NCBI RefSeq assembly: GCF_014805685.1
Contig: NC_060904.1
Location: 15,033,311-15,097,310, forward strand
DNA from: Silurus meridionalis
Lineage: Eukaryota; Chordata; Actinopteri; Siluriformes; Siluridae
DNA length: 64,000 nt
Reading direction: 5' to 3'
Shown: piece after piece, positions 38,165-50,100 of the stretch
How the letters are laid out: the number at the start of each line of letters is the position of its first letter
Position numbering within the stretch: the stretch's first letter is position 1
Notes under the pieces: generated by a model
Databases searched by the model: none
The model's input: the letters and a program-made list of their open reading frames with translations, nothing else
What the model was told of the DNA's origin: nothing
Translations under genes and position numbers: made by a program

Positions 38165-39312
38165 TTGCCCATGCCTTTGTGTACTTCTATGGCACCTTTT
38201 AATAAATCCTAAATAAAGCCTAAAAATCTTTGAAAAACCTGACTTTTTAAAGCACCTGTGGATCGATCTGAATATTCAGAGTGGAAAAAACAGAATCTAT
38301 TACATAACAGAGTGGCTGAGAGTTCGTATTCGGTGATTCGTGACCCCGCACCCAATGCACAATGCACTGAACATAGTACTGTATTTCAAGCAAGAAGTAA
38401 AGCTTCAACAGGAGTGAACCTGCAAAATCGAGGTGATGCTTTTCAGCTCAGTATGGTTGTACTGGCTCCCAGTCCATGGGAAAATCGTCTAGGGGGGACA
38501 ATTGGGAAACGCTTACCTAAAGTGTACAATGACCGCACCGAGTAATTTGCTGACTACAGTGCAAGTTAGTATGAAAGAATGCCATCAGCCTGCACTATTA
38601 GTAAAGGAGGTCATAAGAACACACCAGTAGTAAACAAGATGAGTCATGCTTTAGCAGTTGTAATGTAAACTTTGTGGGCTAACAAAAAAGAATGCACTTG
38701 TACAGCTTGCTTGCTTCTCACCCACATGCTGCAAATCCTCCACGATTTGCTTCCATGCGATGAGGCGGTCATGGTAACACCTTGAGGACATGCCGACAAG
38801 ATTTTCTTCCTTATAAGAAGGTTTGGTCTCCAAGATCACAATTGTTTTGTACTACATACAATTTTAAGGTTGGTCATGATAAATTTTACACAAACTTGTA
38901 CGATATAAAGTGAACAGAGAACAGAAGGATAGTGTAGCTGTAGACACTCCTGTCTTTTACAGTGTGCTATATCTGATCCAGCTGTGAGAAAAATACTGAC
39001 ACACTTCTACTGTCCAGCTGTTTCCAGGAACCCTACTGAGTGCTGAGTCCAACGACCTTTGTGAATGTATCAGCATCACCTGAGACGACTTAAAGTCAGA
39101 GCACAGAGGCGGAAAAACATGCTATTAGGTGCTTATGAGAATCTAAACAAAGATTCACACACAGATGTACTGTACACACATAGTAAAAAGTATAAACACA
39201 CACACTCACGTACACTAACGTACACACACGCACACTAAGCCCACTCATACTTGACTTGTTCAAGCTTTTGCAAACAAACAAGTGTACACACCACCCACAT
39301 ACTGTAGTCTCC

Positions 39313-39327
39313 TCACTCACTCACTCA

Positions 39328-39371
<44 letters not shown>
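39313..39371. repeat. (ACTC)n then (AC)n microsatellite
   Basis: About four tetranucleotide repeats grade into about 20 AC repeats. Confidence 0.95.
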
Positions 39372-39377
<6 letters not shown>

Positions 39378-39477
39378 GTCACACTTAATTATCACAGACA
39401 CACAAACATACACCAATGAATATGCATTCGGCTTTAGATGCCAGAAAATTTCTGCCCTTACTGCATCCACCCACCTG

Positions 39478-39481
<4 letters not shown>

Positions 39482-39517
<36 letters not shown>

Positions 39518-39542
39518 CACACACACACACACACACACACAC
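39482..39542. repeat. (CA)n microsatellite with one interruption
   Basis: Two CA runs are separated by 'catagac' near 39512-39518. Confidence 0.95.
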
Positions 39543-41227
39543 GCAGGAGCCTAATCCAAATATAGTAACCAGTGTTCAAACTGAGCATCATTTTTACAAA
39601 AGTTTTCACTACACTAAGTAACACATGCTTGGGAAGCTGCCATGCTTGTTGCTATGGTTATACCATGCTACTTGTTAGAATCATAGCAGCTGATTGGTGT
39701 AACGAAAAGCCATTTGTAGCAGATAAGTATCAGCTGCTCGGTTTGTATGTGTTCATGGCACCACCTCGTTAATGAAAAACAATGCTAGTTTAACTGGCTA
39801 GCTAATAAATCGCGATGCTAATGCCCTGCTACACTGTGTAGCCAAACTGAAAGCATAGAAACCAACCGTTGTTGTATACAGTGTCAGCATTTGAGACACT
39901 TTCGAGTTACTAGAATCGAAATTGGTGCACAACAAACCCTCATGATGTTTGTTTCGAATTCGTCAAAGTGTTTTGCAGATTTTTTCCTGTCTGTCAGTGA
40001 CGCCGACTGCGTGCTACGGTCTTTAACAGAATTGTATTATCTTCAAAACGTTCTTCGGGACTGACGTATGAAGAGGGTTAGTGATCCGTTATTGGGCTGC
40101 CGAATGGAATAAACAATGTCAAAAATGACAGGAAAAAGCACTGACACTTGACGACCCCAGTGGGTGGCAGAGGAGGGAATGGGATGGGGTGAGGAAAGGG
40201 TGGTGTGAAGTGGAAACAACAATCGACCCTGAGGAAAACGGAGATCAAGGAAGACATTTATAGCAAGACGTAAACAACTGGTGGAGGCTTCTGCGGCTGA
40301 ACCATGACATCCTTATCACTGTGGCAGTGTGACAGAGTTGACACACACACACATACACACACACTAAGTTGGCACATACAGGCAGAAGATGGCAAGCTAC
40401 AGCTGGGGGTCTTGGCACTCCAAATGAAACGCATTCCTCTCGTCAGTCTAACGACATCTGACAAGCAACAGCGAGTGAAACTTTACCACTCTGAAAAAAA
40501 AACTGAATCCCACCTCAGCGAACAGAACAGAAGCATCATTAAAGAGAAGGAGAGACGTCGAGAACTAATGCGACGACGCTCAAGATGAGTGCAGGGTGAC
40601 CCAGTTAGCCGGCGGGCTGAAGAAGGTCAGGAGCCCTGGGATTACCAGTGTTAGAATGATGATAACGGCAGACACGACAGGACTGAGGAATAAGTAGAAG
40701 ACTCTTATTGGATGAGTTTGAGGACCATGAAGTGTATCGTGGTGCTAATAAGAGGGGAACGATAAGGAGGAGAGGAATCGAGAGGTATGCATCGTGTAAA
40801 GGAGGGAAAGGGACGAATAAAATGGTGGGGGTTTGGCGTAACGGCGAATGAAGGATGATGAATAAATCATGGTAGCATACAGGAGGAGAGAAAATGATCA
40901 GGGATGACAGGACTGAGTAGAGGGTGACAGACAGCTGGGGAAAAGTGAAGAGAGCATGAAAGAAAGAAATCATAGGAGGACTAAAGAACAAAGCAGAGCA
41001 GACGAGAGTATTACGGATGTTAAAGTGCAACCAAACAACAGAATAAACAAAAGAATGAGGAAGATATTGAGGAGGAAAAATGATTAGAAGAAAAGGATGA
41101 GTCAAAAAAATGGTGAAAGATTTCAAATGATAAAGTGACGGAGATGATACCTTGGTTCTTATATATCTTAAACCTGATGCCTTCGCTAAATTCTCCTGAC
41201 AGATCATATATAATGTACCAAATATAC
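39543..41227. other. Intronic sequence including a purine-rich tract
   Basis: A short (CA)n lies at 40341-40364. From about 40480 to 41130 the plus strand is strongly purine-rich (ggagga and gaaaga blocks). That leaves a 200-codon open frame on the minus strand (40605-41207), whose product is dominated by S, L, P, F and T and has no known domain. Confidence 0.5.
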
Positions 41228-42030
41228 TATGTTAGCAGCTTGTATTAGCTATCAAACACTTGCTAGAAAAAAAATATATCACATAAACCCTAGCAGATGT
41301 TGGTGGACAGGACTGATGTTCCTTGTTAATGATATAACAAGGAGCATTGTGGTGAAAGAGATAAATAACAACAATCATCTACTTTCCATGTTGTACAATA
41401 CCAAAAAGACTAAAGACATAGGGGTCTAGCTTCTGTATTAGCAAGCTAACACGTCAGCTAGCCTAAGTGTTCATTTTTTAAGAAAGGGTCATCGCTAGAG
41501 GCAGCAATTTTGCTAACAAGTAAATTCTAGCAGGTAGAAGGACGAAATAATGTACAAAGTTACTACTTCTGTATTAGCATGCTAACACACGCTTGCTAGC
41601 TTTAGTGTTTATTTGTTTTTTGAACAAAATACGATCCACTACCTTATAGTTTATAAATGTATATAAAGTGGAGTAAAAGTGCTATTTACTAATGTCTTGT
41701 TTTGAGGACTAGCTTCTCTAGTAGCATGCAAACACGCTCTAGCTGGTGTTAGCTTGAATTGATAGCTAGCTTCAGTATAAGTATTATTGTTTCAGAGGTG
41801 AAAACATTGGTAAAAAGTAAATCCAGAGGAAGGCAGAAAGAAAAAATAAACACTTTTACCACAGAAACCGAGTAACTTACTAAATAAGACATATATTAAG
41901 TGAAAAAAAACAGGTGTCATTTAATTGTTCTAACCAAGCAACTCCTCTATTTCATACCAAACCCAAGACACTGTAAAAACAATCTAGCACACACTAGCTA
42001 GGTTTAGTGTTGTTTTATTGTTGACGCTAT
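41228..42030 (+). repeat. Degenerate minisatellite rich in GCTAGC, about 140-bp period
   Basis: Recurring blocks are 'ctagcttctgtattagcaag' (41427), 'ctacttctgtattagcatgc' (41563) and 'ctagcttctctagtagcatg' (41709). They are followed by 'gctagctttagtgtttattt' or variants (41465, 41596, 41997). Spacings between the first three are 136 and 146 bp. The outermost units (41228, 41983) are weaker. Confidence 0.65.
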
Positions 42031-43059
42031 TCCAGACATTAGAACCTCTGTAGTGCTATGATACCACGTCATCCTCATGCGTGCAACTCAAAGAAACTCT
42101 TGAACCAGTAGATACAGTATTTAGAAAGCCGCAGCAGCACATAAAGCCTCTTTAGCATTAATGTTGATGCTCCTGAATAAATACTGATCATAGAAAGATA
42201 CAACAGCTAAGTAAAGCTTTCTCCTCATCCTGCTCAGCTACGTGAGGTCACCCAATCCAGACTCAGCCAACAGCAGATATGAAACTTAGGCTATTATTAA
42301 TTCATTGCGTAGTTAAGCTTATTACACAGCATTTTTCCCTAGTGATGTCTAAAAGGGAGCTCCAGATTTGAGGCAGGGAAGTAAAAAATAAAACATATTA
42401 CCTATTATTACCCATTAGAGGAGGAGGAAAGCACGGGTCGGATCAGGCAGGACGACAGCACATGGGGAGAAAGAGAGAAAGAAGAGAAACAGGTTAGCAA
42501 GTTCATCCATCATGCCCCTGATTACCATTGACATTTAAGTACAACAAGCAACCTTGTTTTTAGACTTAGGTGTATAACACATTGATAAACAGACGAGTGC
42601 ACGTGCCTGTGTGTGTTTGTGTGCGTTATACATCTGGGGGGTTCCTAGATACATCGATCACGCTCAGCACGAGGCAGACCGCTCGCCTTTTGACATTGTC
42701 TGTGCTGTGAAATTGTATTGACACGGATAAATCGGCTAGAACAAACTTGATTAGGCCAATCAATCCAAATTAAACTCGCTTTCTCTCATCAACGCGCTTT
42801 CTGGCCACGGACTGGGCGTGCGGTTTGGCTGAAAAACAGAACGGGTGAAAAAAATACACATTTTAGGACCGCTGATGCAAAACATCGGACACGCTGGTGA
42901 ATGTGATTTCTATAACTAGGGCATTTCTTACTCATTATCTCTTTGCTGTTCCTGAAACGGTTTCATTTGCACCAATGACTGGCATGTGATATCATCAGCG
43001 TGAGCCTCCACTCGACTTCTATACAGTCCAGTTTGTTGAAAAGAAACAATCATTTATAC
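42031..43059. other. Intronic sequence, possible conserved noncoding element
   Basis: The region 42560-42830 is free of repeats and has relatively even composition, with AATCAATCCAAATTAAA-type motifs. No exon was seen. A regulatory role is only a guess. Confidence 0.35.
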
Positions 43060-43384
43060 TACACAGACAAATGATTGTGGACACCTGACTCTAAAATTCG
43101 TTAACATCAAATTTCATAGGCAGTCCCAATTTCCTGTTATAGTAACCTCCACATTTTCTGGGAAGATGTTTCAGAAGATTCTGTTGTGTGCTTGTGTAGA
43201 TTTGGGGTCATTTAGTCACAAGGGTGTTAATAAAGTCAGGTTCTCATGTAGGTGAGTTAAGGAGGCCTGGGGTGCAGTCAGCACTCAAGAACTTCAACTT
43301 CTGAATTCAAGTTTATGCTACTATATCCAAAAAACATCCTTTACAATTGTATGCCACTGCTGGAACCACAAACAGCTGGAAAAT
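43060..43384 (-). mobile_element. Decayed Tc1-like element, minus strand
   Basis: The complement starts near 'ttttccagctgtttgtggtt', keeps 'tgactgcaccccaggcctcc' and 'acctacatgagaacctgact', and ends with the terminal repeat 'caggtgtccacaatcatttg'. Most of the transposase-coding part is deleted. Confidence 0.75.
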
Positions 43385-44219
43385 TTACAATTTTGTACAT
43401 AAAAATATTAATATCTTGATCATATTTGTCTTTAATTGACAAATTCACTCAGTACTTCCAGGTAGCATTGACTAACCAGATATGCCAATAGACATCCATT
43501 ACTGCACTCTCGCCTGTGTGTATATAAAACGTATAAGATCTTGCATATCATTTCACCAGTCAGCATTTCTGTCTTTAAAAAGTATTAAAGCTTTCCGCCT
43601 GCCCAAAATATCGATGTCCTATCTAGTATGCTCTAAATTTCTTTGTGTTTACCAGGCAGCCGAGGCCATTTTTTCCAGCTTAATCTTTACACATCTCAAC
43701 ATCTACAGCCTTACTGTCTATAACAGATCACAAAAACACAGTACATATGCAAAGTCTGATGTCTTTTTTTGCTGAAAATATATCTTGAATCCTTTGGCCA
43801 CAAATATAGGATTCTTTAAAAGTCTTGAGCTCCAGGAGGTTGATATGAGCCGCCGCTGACGTCCGATTTCCATGGACAAGAATTTTCACACCTTTTTTCA
43901 GTGCTCAGAAAAGAACAGAACCCATTTCTTCACATATAATGGAAGTCTATATGCGACTATAACACGAATTTTCAGACTACAGCTTTCAAACTCGAAAACG
44001 TCCCCAGGTGTTTTTGACAGAACAGCCTGGAGAAAAGATTTCTTTTCATTTTATACTACAGGAAAATGTGTCAAAAGGCTTGAATATAGTAATCGCACAA
44101 GCACAATTTAATACCGCAATAAAAAGGTACTGGAAACTTTCTAGCACATATGCAGGCAGCTAAATATCCATGCAGAAAATAAATAAACAGTAAGAACTGT
44201 CATTAAAATTTATAATGAG
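43385..44219. other. Intronic sequence, nothing recognised
   Basis: There are two moderately long plus-strand frames (43482-43775 and 43872-44111), neither with a recognisable family or splice context supporting an exon. Confidence 0.45.
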
Positions 44220-44500
44220 GTTTTAGTGGGTGATTTGTTGCCTTTTATTAGTGGTATTTTAGGTCTAGTGGACACCACTAAAGAACCAATAAAACAACTT
44301 TAGCCATTTGTATATCTCATGTTGGTATCCACTGGACACCAATAGGGACTATTAGGACATTCTGATTTTTAACAAAAAATTTATTTTCTATGAAAGTGAT
44401 TTAATGATGTATCCAAACACACATCTTAATGGAAACAAGGTTAGGCTTTAAAGGCATTAGGCTTTAATAGTTAAATAGTTTGTAATGGGAATTGTATATT
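44220..44500 (-). repeat. Dispersed repeat, inverted partner of 30560-30840
   Basis: Read on the minus strand, it shares the 'ggtgtccagtggataccaac' region, the 'ttgttttattggttcttt' block and 'ttgtttccatta' with the 30-kb copy, in the same order. Confidence 0.7.
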
Positions 44501-44579
44501 TTTTTCTCTAACACTTTAATTCAATCTTGAAAAAATCAACTTATTTTACTAACGTTTTTTATTCATACATGTAAATAAT

Positions 44580-44890
44580 GCTAGCTGGCTAATTAGTTTA
44601 AAAAAAAACTGAAAGGATTTTTTAATTCCTACAGCTAGCATGCTAGTATAAGCAAACTTAACAAAAATCCTAAATTGATTTAAGCCACATTCATAAATGT
44701 TATTAATATTCACTGCTAACACTAACAACTTTGCTATTATTTGCTAACTCTACCAGAGAGAATTTAATAAATATCCAAAATGTCCACTGCAACCAGTAGT
44801 AAACGAAGTAAAGTTCAAAGCTGACTTGATTTCTGAGAGGATTCTGATAAATATTCATTATCTTCCCTGCTAACACTAGCACTAGCAAGT
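44580..44890 (-). repeat. Degenerate minisatellite related to 29984-30380
   Basis: The complement contains 'ctagtgttagcagggaag', 'gaatatttatcagaatcc' and 'cagaaatcaagtcagc', paralleling the 'gaaatcctgtcagattagc' plus 'tgctagcaaatattagcag' unit of the 30-kb array. Confidence 0.6.
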
Positions 44891-45115
44891 CAATATGAGG
44901 TACATTTCAACCGGTTTCATTAAATAAAATTTTTTCACATTTTTGGAAGCTAAAACGCAGAGCTACAGAACAGCTTTCTTGTCTGGAAACCCGCTGGTGC
45001 ATCTTGGGGAATTTTCAAGATAGTTCAAAGGAATATTGATCCTGATACATCCCACTGATATAACCTACCTAATATATGTATTTCCTATTACACTACACTT
45101 TCTCACACGTTTTAA

Positions 45116-45118
<3 letters not shown>

Positions 45119-45160
<42 letters not shown>
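45119..45160. repeat. (TG)n microsatellite
   Basis: About 21 repeats. A poly(A) run lies at 45259-45277. Confidence 0.95.
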
Positions 45161-45163
<3 letters not shown>

Positions 45164-45592
45164 ATGTCAAACCCACTGGACCCTAAATAGTGAGCTATTA
45201 ATTTCCACTTCAGAGCTCACTAAAGGACAGGGGATGATGCCATGATTAGTCGTGTCAGAAAAAAAAAAAAAAAAAAAGGGGTTCCAGGCAAATTTTGGAT
45301 CTAGTTGCCCTCAGAACAAACAAATCCACACACGCTCTTTTACTGTGCCAAGGTTGGCAGCCAGCATAAAGCCAAGTTGTGCAATGACATTTTAACACAG
45401 CTCTCTGAGCTTTGCTTCAGTCTTCAGTTAACAAAGAAGCTCACATGCTGGGACCCAGCAGAGCAAAAATGCCCTTAAGGACAGTGCAGATCGTGCAATT
45501 CAATGATTTTCTTTCTGCAACAAGTCACTTATTTAAATGTGAAAGGCAATGTGCTATTCATCGGAGGAGTTGCGATGCAAAGAATGAAGCGG

Positions 45593-45596
<4 letters not shown>

Positions 45597-45639
<43 letters not shown>
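45597..45639. repeat. (CA)n microsatellite
   Basis: About 21 repeats. The 45700-46090 stretch after it is repeat-free and has no exon. Confidence 0.95.
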
Positions 45640-45641
<2 letters not shown>

Positions 45642-46239
45642 CTGTAGCTCCACTCAGTGCCTTAATCCCATTCTAACTCTCTTTTCCAAGTGATAAAACC
45701 ACACCGAAAGCACAAAGCCACCATGATCATAAGCAGGCTACTTACTGTCACTTGTGCCCACTAATCCTGATTAAATTGAAGAACCTCAAAAGGACAACTG
45801 AAAAGGGACAGTGTTTATTGTTCGCAATTCTTTTTTTCCCCTATTTTTTGCCTGCAGACAAACCCCCTATTTGTTGTCTTCATTCGTATGTATGCATTAT
45901 ATAGGGAATTAAACACCTCGGATAGGATGTGCTATCATGGGAAAATAATAAGTGTGCTACACTGATCTAGATTTTTCTTTTCAATAACAGCAAGCACTGT
46001 GTTTTTATTCCCTATTTTTCTTCAGCTAATTAACAATGATTACAATTTGTCATTTGTGAATAAACGGCACGCTTTGTAATCATTTATAATTGTATTTAAT
46101 GTTATAGAATGTCAGGAAGACAAGTTAGTTCCTGGTCTCATTTAAGTTATAGCGTGTAGAAGCAATCATTCTTTCAGCAACTGCTGCTTTTCTTCAGATT
46201 TTGGTAACACACATAGAAAATTTGCAGATCAGATGTCAG

Positions 46240-46970
46240 AAATCCAATGGAGACTTATGCTAATGTTAGTCAGCACATATTGGCAAAACCTGACAGGATT
46301 TTAAAAATCTTTAAAATGCTAATTTTTTCAATCTTTTAATGCTAACCAATAATGCTTTCGAAATATTAAAAGGTAAAGCTTAATAATGTTTTATAATATC
46401 AACCTCAAATGCTGCTAATCTTTATAGTATACACTGCTAATGATAGCAAGCTTGCTAATATAAGCTAACCTGACAATAATATCTAAGAGGGTTTTACTGT
46501 TTAACGTTAACAATGTTTATTCATAGTGGGCAAGTTTAATTCTTGACATAATTTCTGTGAAGATTTGAATTATATTCATACATGAGAATTTGCTAGCAAG
46601 CTAGCTAACGATTAGCTAATCTGACAGGATTTCTGGGACGATATGAGTTTTTGTATTTATAAAGGTTAATAATTGTCATGGCTACCATTAGCAGGATAAC
46701 ATTACAGGATTTCCAACAGGAAGTGAAAATAAAAACAAAAATGTAGTGTGTCCTGTAATCTGAAAACCCAGAAATCACAAATTTCGATTTCCTGTGGTGG
46801 AAAACGTATTGTGCTGACATGTTGTGTAACAACACTTCTTCTCAAAATGTAACATAAACATGTCCTTCCAGAAATTGTCATGATATTATGCTTAGCATCC
46901 GCACCAAAAGTTAATCCTCTTCATTGCTAATGCTAGTCGAATAATATTAGCAATATCTGACCTGAAAGGA
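46240..46970 (-). repeat. Degenerate minisatellite related to 29984-30380
   Basis: On the minus strand several units carry 'cagaaatcctgtcagattag', 'ctagcttgctagcaaattc' and related blocks. 'acctgacaggattttaaaaa' (46287) and 'tctgacaggatttctgggac' (46620) mark units on the plus strand. Confidence 0.65.
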
Positions 46971-47136
46971 TTTTATTCGATTTTTATTTATGGCCCAAAC
47001 TTCGCTTGACTTTCTTTTAACAAATACGCCTTTGTGTTGGATGGAAGAGCTGGCGAAAGAGAGGCACAAACAATTGTGCAGAGTGACATCAGAAGGACAA
47101 GACAATCTGCACTTGTCAGGAGCGTGCTCTCTCGGT

Positions 47137-47140
47137 ACAC

Positions 47141-47188
<48 letters not shown>
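47137..47188. repeat. (CA)n microsatellite
   Basis: About 25 repeats with one GC interruption at its start. Confidence 0.95.
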
Positions 47189-47460
47189 TAGTTTGTGGAG
47201 CTTTGTGGTTCTTTTGGCTGACGAGACGCGCAAACCGCATAATGGCGCTGTCAGCTGAAGCCTGGAGAACGTCCATCAAGACCAAGAGCTTCTGTCACCG
47301 GTATAAGTACACATCCACACACACAAACACACACATGCACATACACATGCTTGACTCCTAATCCCATTCCATGTGGTCTGTAAGCAATAAAAACACACCA
47401 GCAACCTACATTTTCCAAGTAGTCACCATTTCTTACAGAAACTAGCACTGGATTTACTGC

Positions 47461-47532
47461 AAATCCTGAAATGCTGTGCAAAACAAGAGAACCTTAAAAT
47501 CCTGAAATGCTGTGCAAAACAAGAGAACCTTA
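47461..47532. repeat. Perfect 36-bp tandem duplication
   Basis: The two copies (47461-47496 and 47497-47532) are identical and begin 'aaatcctgaaatgctgtgca'. Confidence 0.95.
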
Positions 47533-49570
47533 ATATCAACAAAAAATAAACACAATCAGCACTTTGGGAGGGTTACAGGGTTAAAATCGTACTCCTCTCT
47601 GGCTTGCCAAGTGTGTGAGAGAGTCCGTGTGGCCCCATATGACAAAGTCGGTGCTCTCAAAATGCTTGACATGTTGTAGAATAGCATTTTGAAAGCGTTT
47701 TTAAGCACCAGAGAGAAAACAGCTGGCTCCTGTAAGCCTGCTGATGAAGAAGTGAAACACTGTGTCCCACACAAAAAAATAATAAAGTGCTAACTGGAAC
47801 GAGGGATGTTTATCTCAACCTTGTCCACTTAGCCACATGGAAAAGTGCCCATATACATGAGGAGGAGTACAGTACAGCTTTTACAGACTGCTTACTAAGG
47901 CATTAGCAGAATTGCCAGGTTTGTGTGACTAAAGCAAGTTGCCGCGGCCAAGGAAACCTGCCAAATTTCCGACAACTCTAAATATCCCCCATTCAAAAAA
48001 ATAAATTAGAATGTAATATATACAGATAACATCATCCATTTTTAATTAAGCAGGTTTGAATAAATAAAAAAAAAGTCTACAAATAGCTCGATTACCAAGG
48101 TCCACAATATTATTATTTATGAAAGTAATAAAACATGCCAAGGATTTGCTGTTGTAGGAAAATGATGGCAAAGCTCGTGGGTTGATGATCTTCCTAAAAC
48201 AGCACACCCCGCAAATATTTAATTGATTTCACACTATGGAAATGTGGCAAAGATTTAAAGGACAAAATGTTGTACTTTTTCTTTATTTATTGTTCAGTAA
48301 ATTCCACAGAAACTAATTATCAGTCTTTTCTTCCCCGACAAGATGGAGGAAAGAACTGCTTATCGCATTAAAAAGAAAACGGAAAGCTTGGATGCGTTTG
48401 TCCTGAAGACTTTCATGTGGCGGAAAACCTACTAACCATTATAAATTTTTAAAGTAAAGACTTTTCCTGACCAATCAGATTCAAGAATATGATAGTACTA
48501 TGGAAAATCATGGCTGCATGTAGCTGTAGTAAGTGATAGTTAGTGATTAGTGATTAAAGAAAGCATTTATTACAGTTAAAAGCATAGTGTCACAGTTTTT
48601 TAATTAACACAAGCGTTTAATACAATTAATAACATTGTCACATTGTTGTATTGTTGTATTGGAGACACCAGTTTCAGGGGACTTTTATCTGTTGACACAA
48701 CAGTTGTCTGGATATTATTTATTCATTTATTTGTTTTTAGAAAGCTACAAACATGGCATGTAATATAGTAGATGCAACTTCAAACTAGCTTTATTTATAG
48801 TGCTATGTATTCTAATCACTTAGACACAAAAAAATTGAACACAAATTACATTAAACATGAGAAATTTGAAAATCTTAAGGTGAGACTTATAAGTATAAAT
48901 ATAAATATAAGTGCTAAAAAACTGATAGATGTAAAACAAATCTTTTAATACGATGCAGTGGCTAAAAGCATAGTTCTCATGCAAAATGCTGACACAATGC
49001 TGCCTTCAAATGCTTCCAAATTCCTCATAAAACAATTACGTGGCGTTTTGAATGGGAAAGATTTAGAAATTAAATCCTAATAATAATAATGATAGAACTT
49101 TCTAATAGAAACCCTGATAATAAAGATAAAAATAAGGCTTAACGTTCCACACTGCAGTCTGGAGGCTTATCCATAACCAAATAGATACAGTAGCTGAAGA
49201 ATTAATTACTGTACATTGTGTAGCATAAAAAGGTCACAAGCGATGACAAATTGGCTGTTAATTCTTAATTTATTTTTTTCTCTCTTTTGAAAATTCCTTC
49301 TCAAAACTGAACACAATACTAGTTAATTCACCTTTTTGTCAATGCCTAGCTTTCCGTCAATCTAAAGAAGAGAAGAAGAGACCTTGAAGATTCAGGTATG
49401 TAATTACAAATATTTCATTTCAACAATACTCAAGTAGTATAAAAAAGTATACTCATATATACATATACTCCCCTTAATTTGATCTTGATGCCTTGAGTAA
49501 ATCATATGTACAGGCATGGAAGACTGAAAAAAAAAAAATGAAGCATGAAACCTCGAGAATCGAGTTTGAG
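47533..49570. other. Intronic sequence, nothing recognised
   Basis: Strongly AT-rich sequence with short homopolymers. No exon, RNA or named repeat was seen. Confidence 0.5.
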
Positions 49571-50100
49571 GTCAAGTCAAGTCAAGTCAAGTCAAGTCAA
49601 GGCAAGGTTATTTCTATAGCGCTTTTCACAACAGACATTGTCTCAAAGCAGCTTTACAGAATTTAAGCGTTAAGGTGAACGATGAGGAAGAAACCTTGAG
49701 AGACTCAAAAGGGGAACCCATCCTCAATTGGGTGACATCAAGAGTGTGATTATAGTCTTAAAACAATACAGAACACTGGAGAGTGAGAACTAACGTGAGC
49801 ACTGGAGTGTAAGATTATAAGTGATGTTCTTTCCACAGTCTTTTACATTCATTTGTGGTTATAAAACAAGGAGCTACTGAGCAACTCATGAAATAGCTCA
49901 ACATTTGTGATCATCACAGATCCAACACCAGCTTCTCCATGCCAGAGCCTTTAAACACTCAAAGAGGTCCAGTGTCCAAACTCCACATGAAGTGGGATCC
50001 AATTGGCAACGGTACGTCTCTAGATGGTTCGGGATGTTTGCGGGGTCGACATTTACTTCTTTAAAGGTCCACAATCTTCATGAGGTGGGACGTGAGTCAC
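49571..50100 (-). mobile_element. LINE 3' UTR copy with (CTTGA)n tail, minus strand
   Basis: Read on the minus strand, this is the same 3' UTR as at 14140-14660: 'tccacatgaagtgggatcc' region, 'tggacactggacctctttga', 'aaggtttcttcctcatcg' and 'aaagctgctttgagacaatg', then 'agaaataaccttgcc' and about five CTTGA repeats. It is truncated at the 5' side within the UTR, so it carries no coding sequence. The pentanucleotide tail at 49572-49601 looks like the family's 3' terminal repeat. Confidence 0.85.

Noticed and set aside
38258..38545. 95-codon plus-strand frame
   Set aside because: No family resemblance, no splice context, and a length easily reached by chance in 64 kb.
40605..41207. A 200-codon minus-strand open frame
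   Set aside because: It coincides with a purine-rich plus strand, which removes stops by composition. The product is rich in S, L, P and F with no recognisable domain, and no splice or start context supports it.
46947..47361. Open frames over the CA tract near 47.15 kb
   Set aside because: Repeated H and T or C and V residues from the dinucleotide repeat extend otherwise short frames.
47661..47695. Short inverted repeat (caaaatgct ... agcattttg)
   Set aside because: A 9-bp AT-rich stem with a 17-base loop is expected by chance many times in a window of this size.
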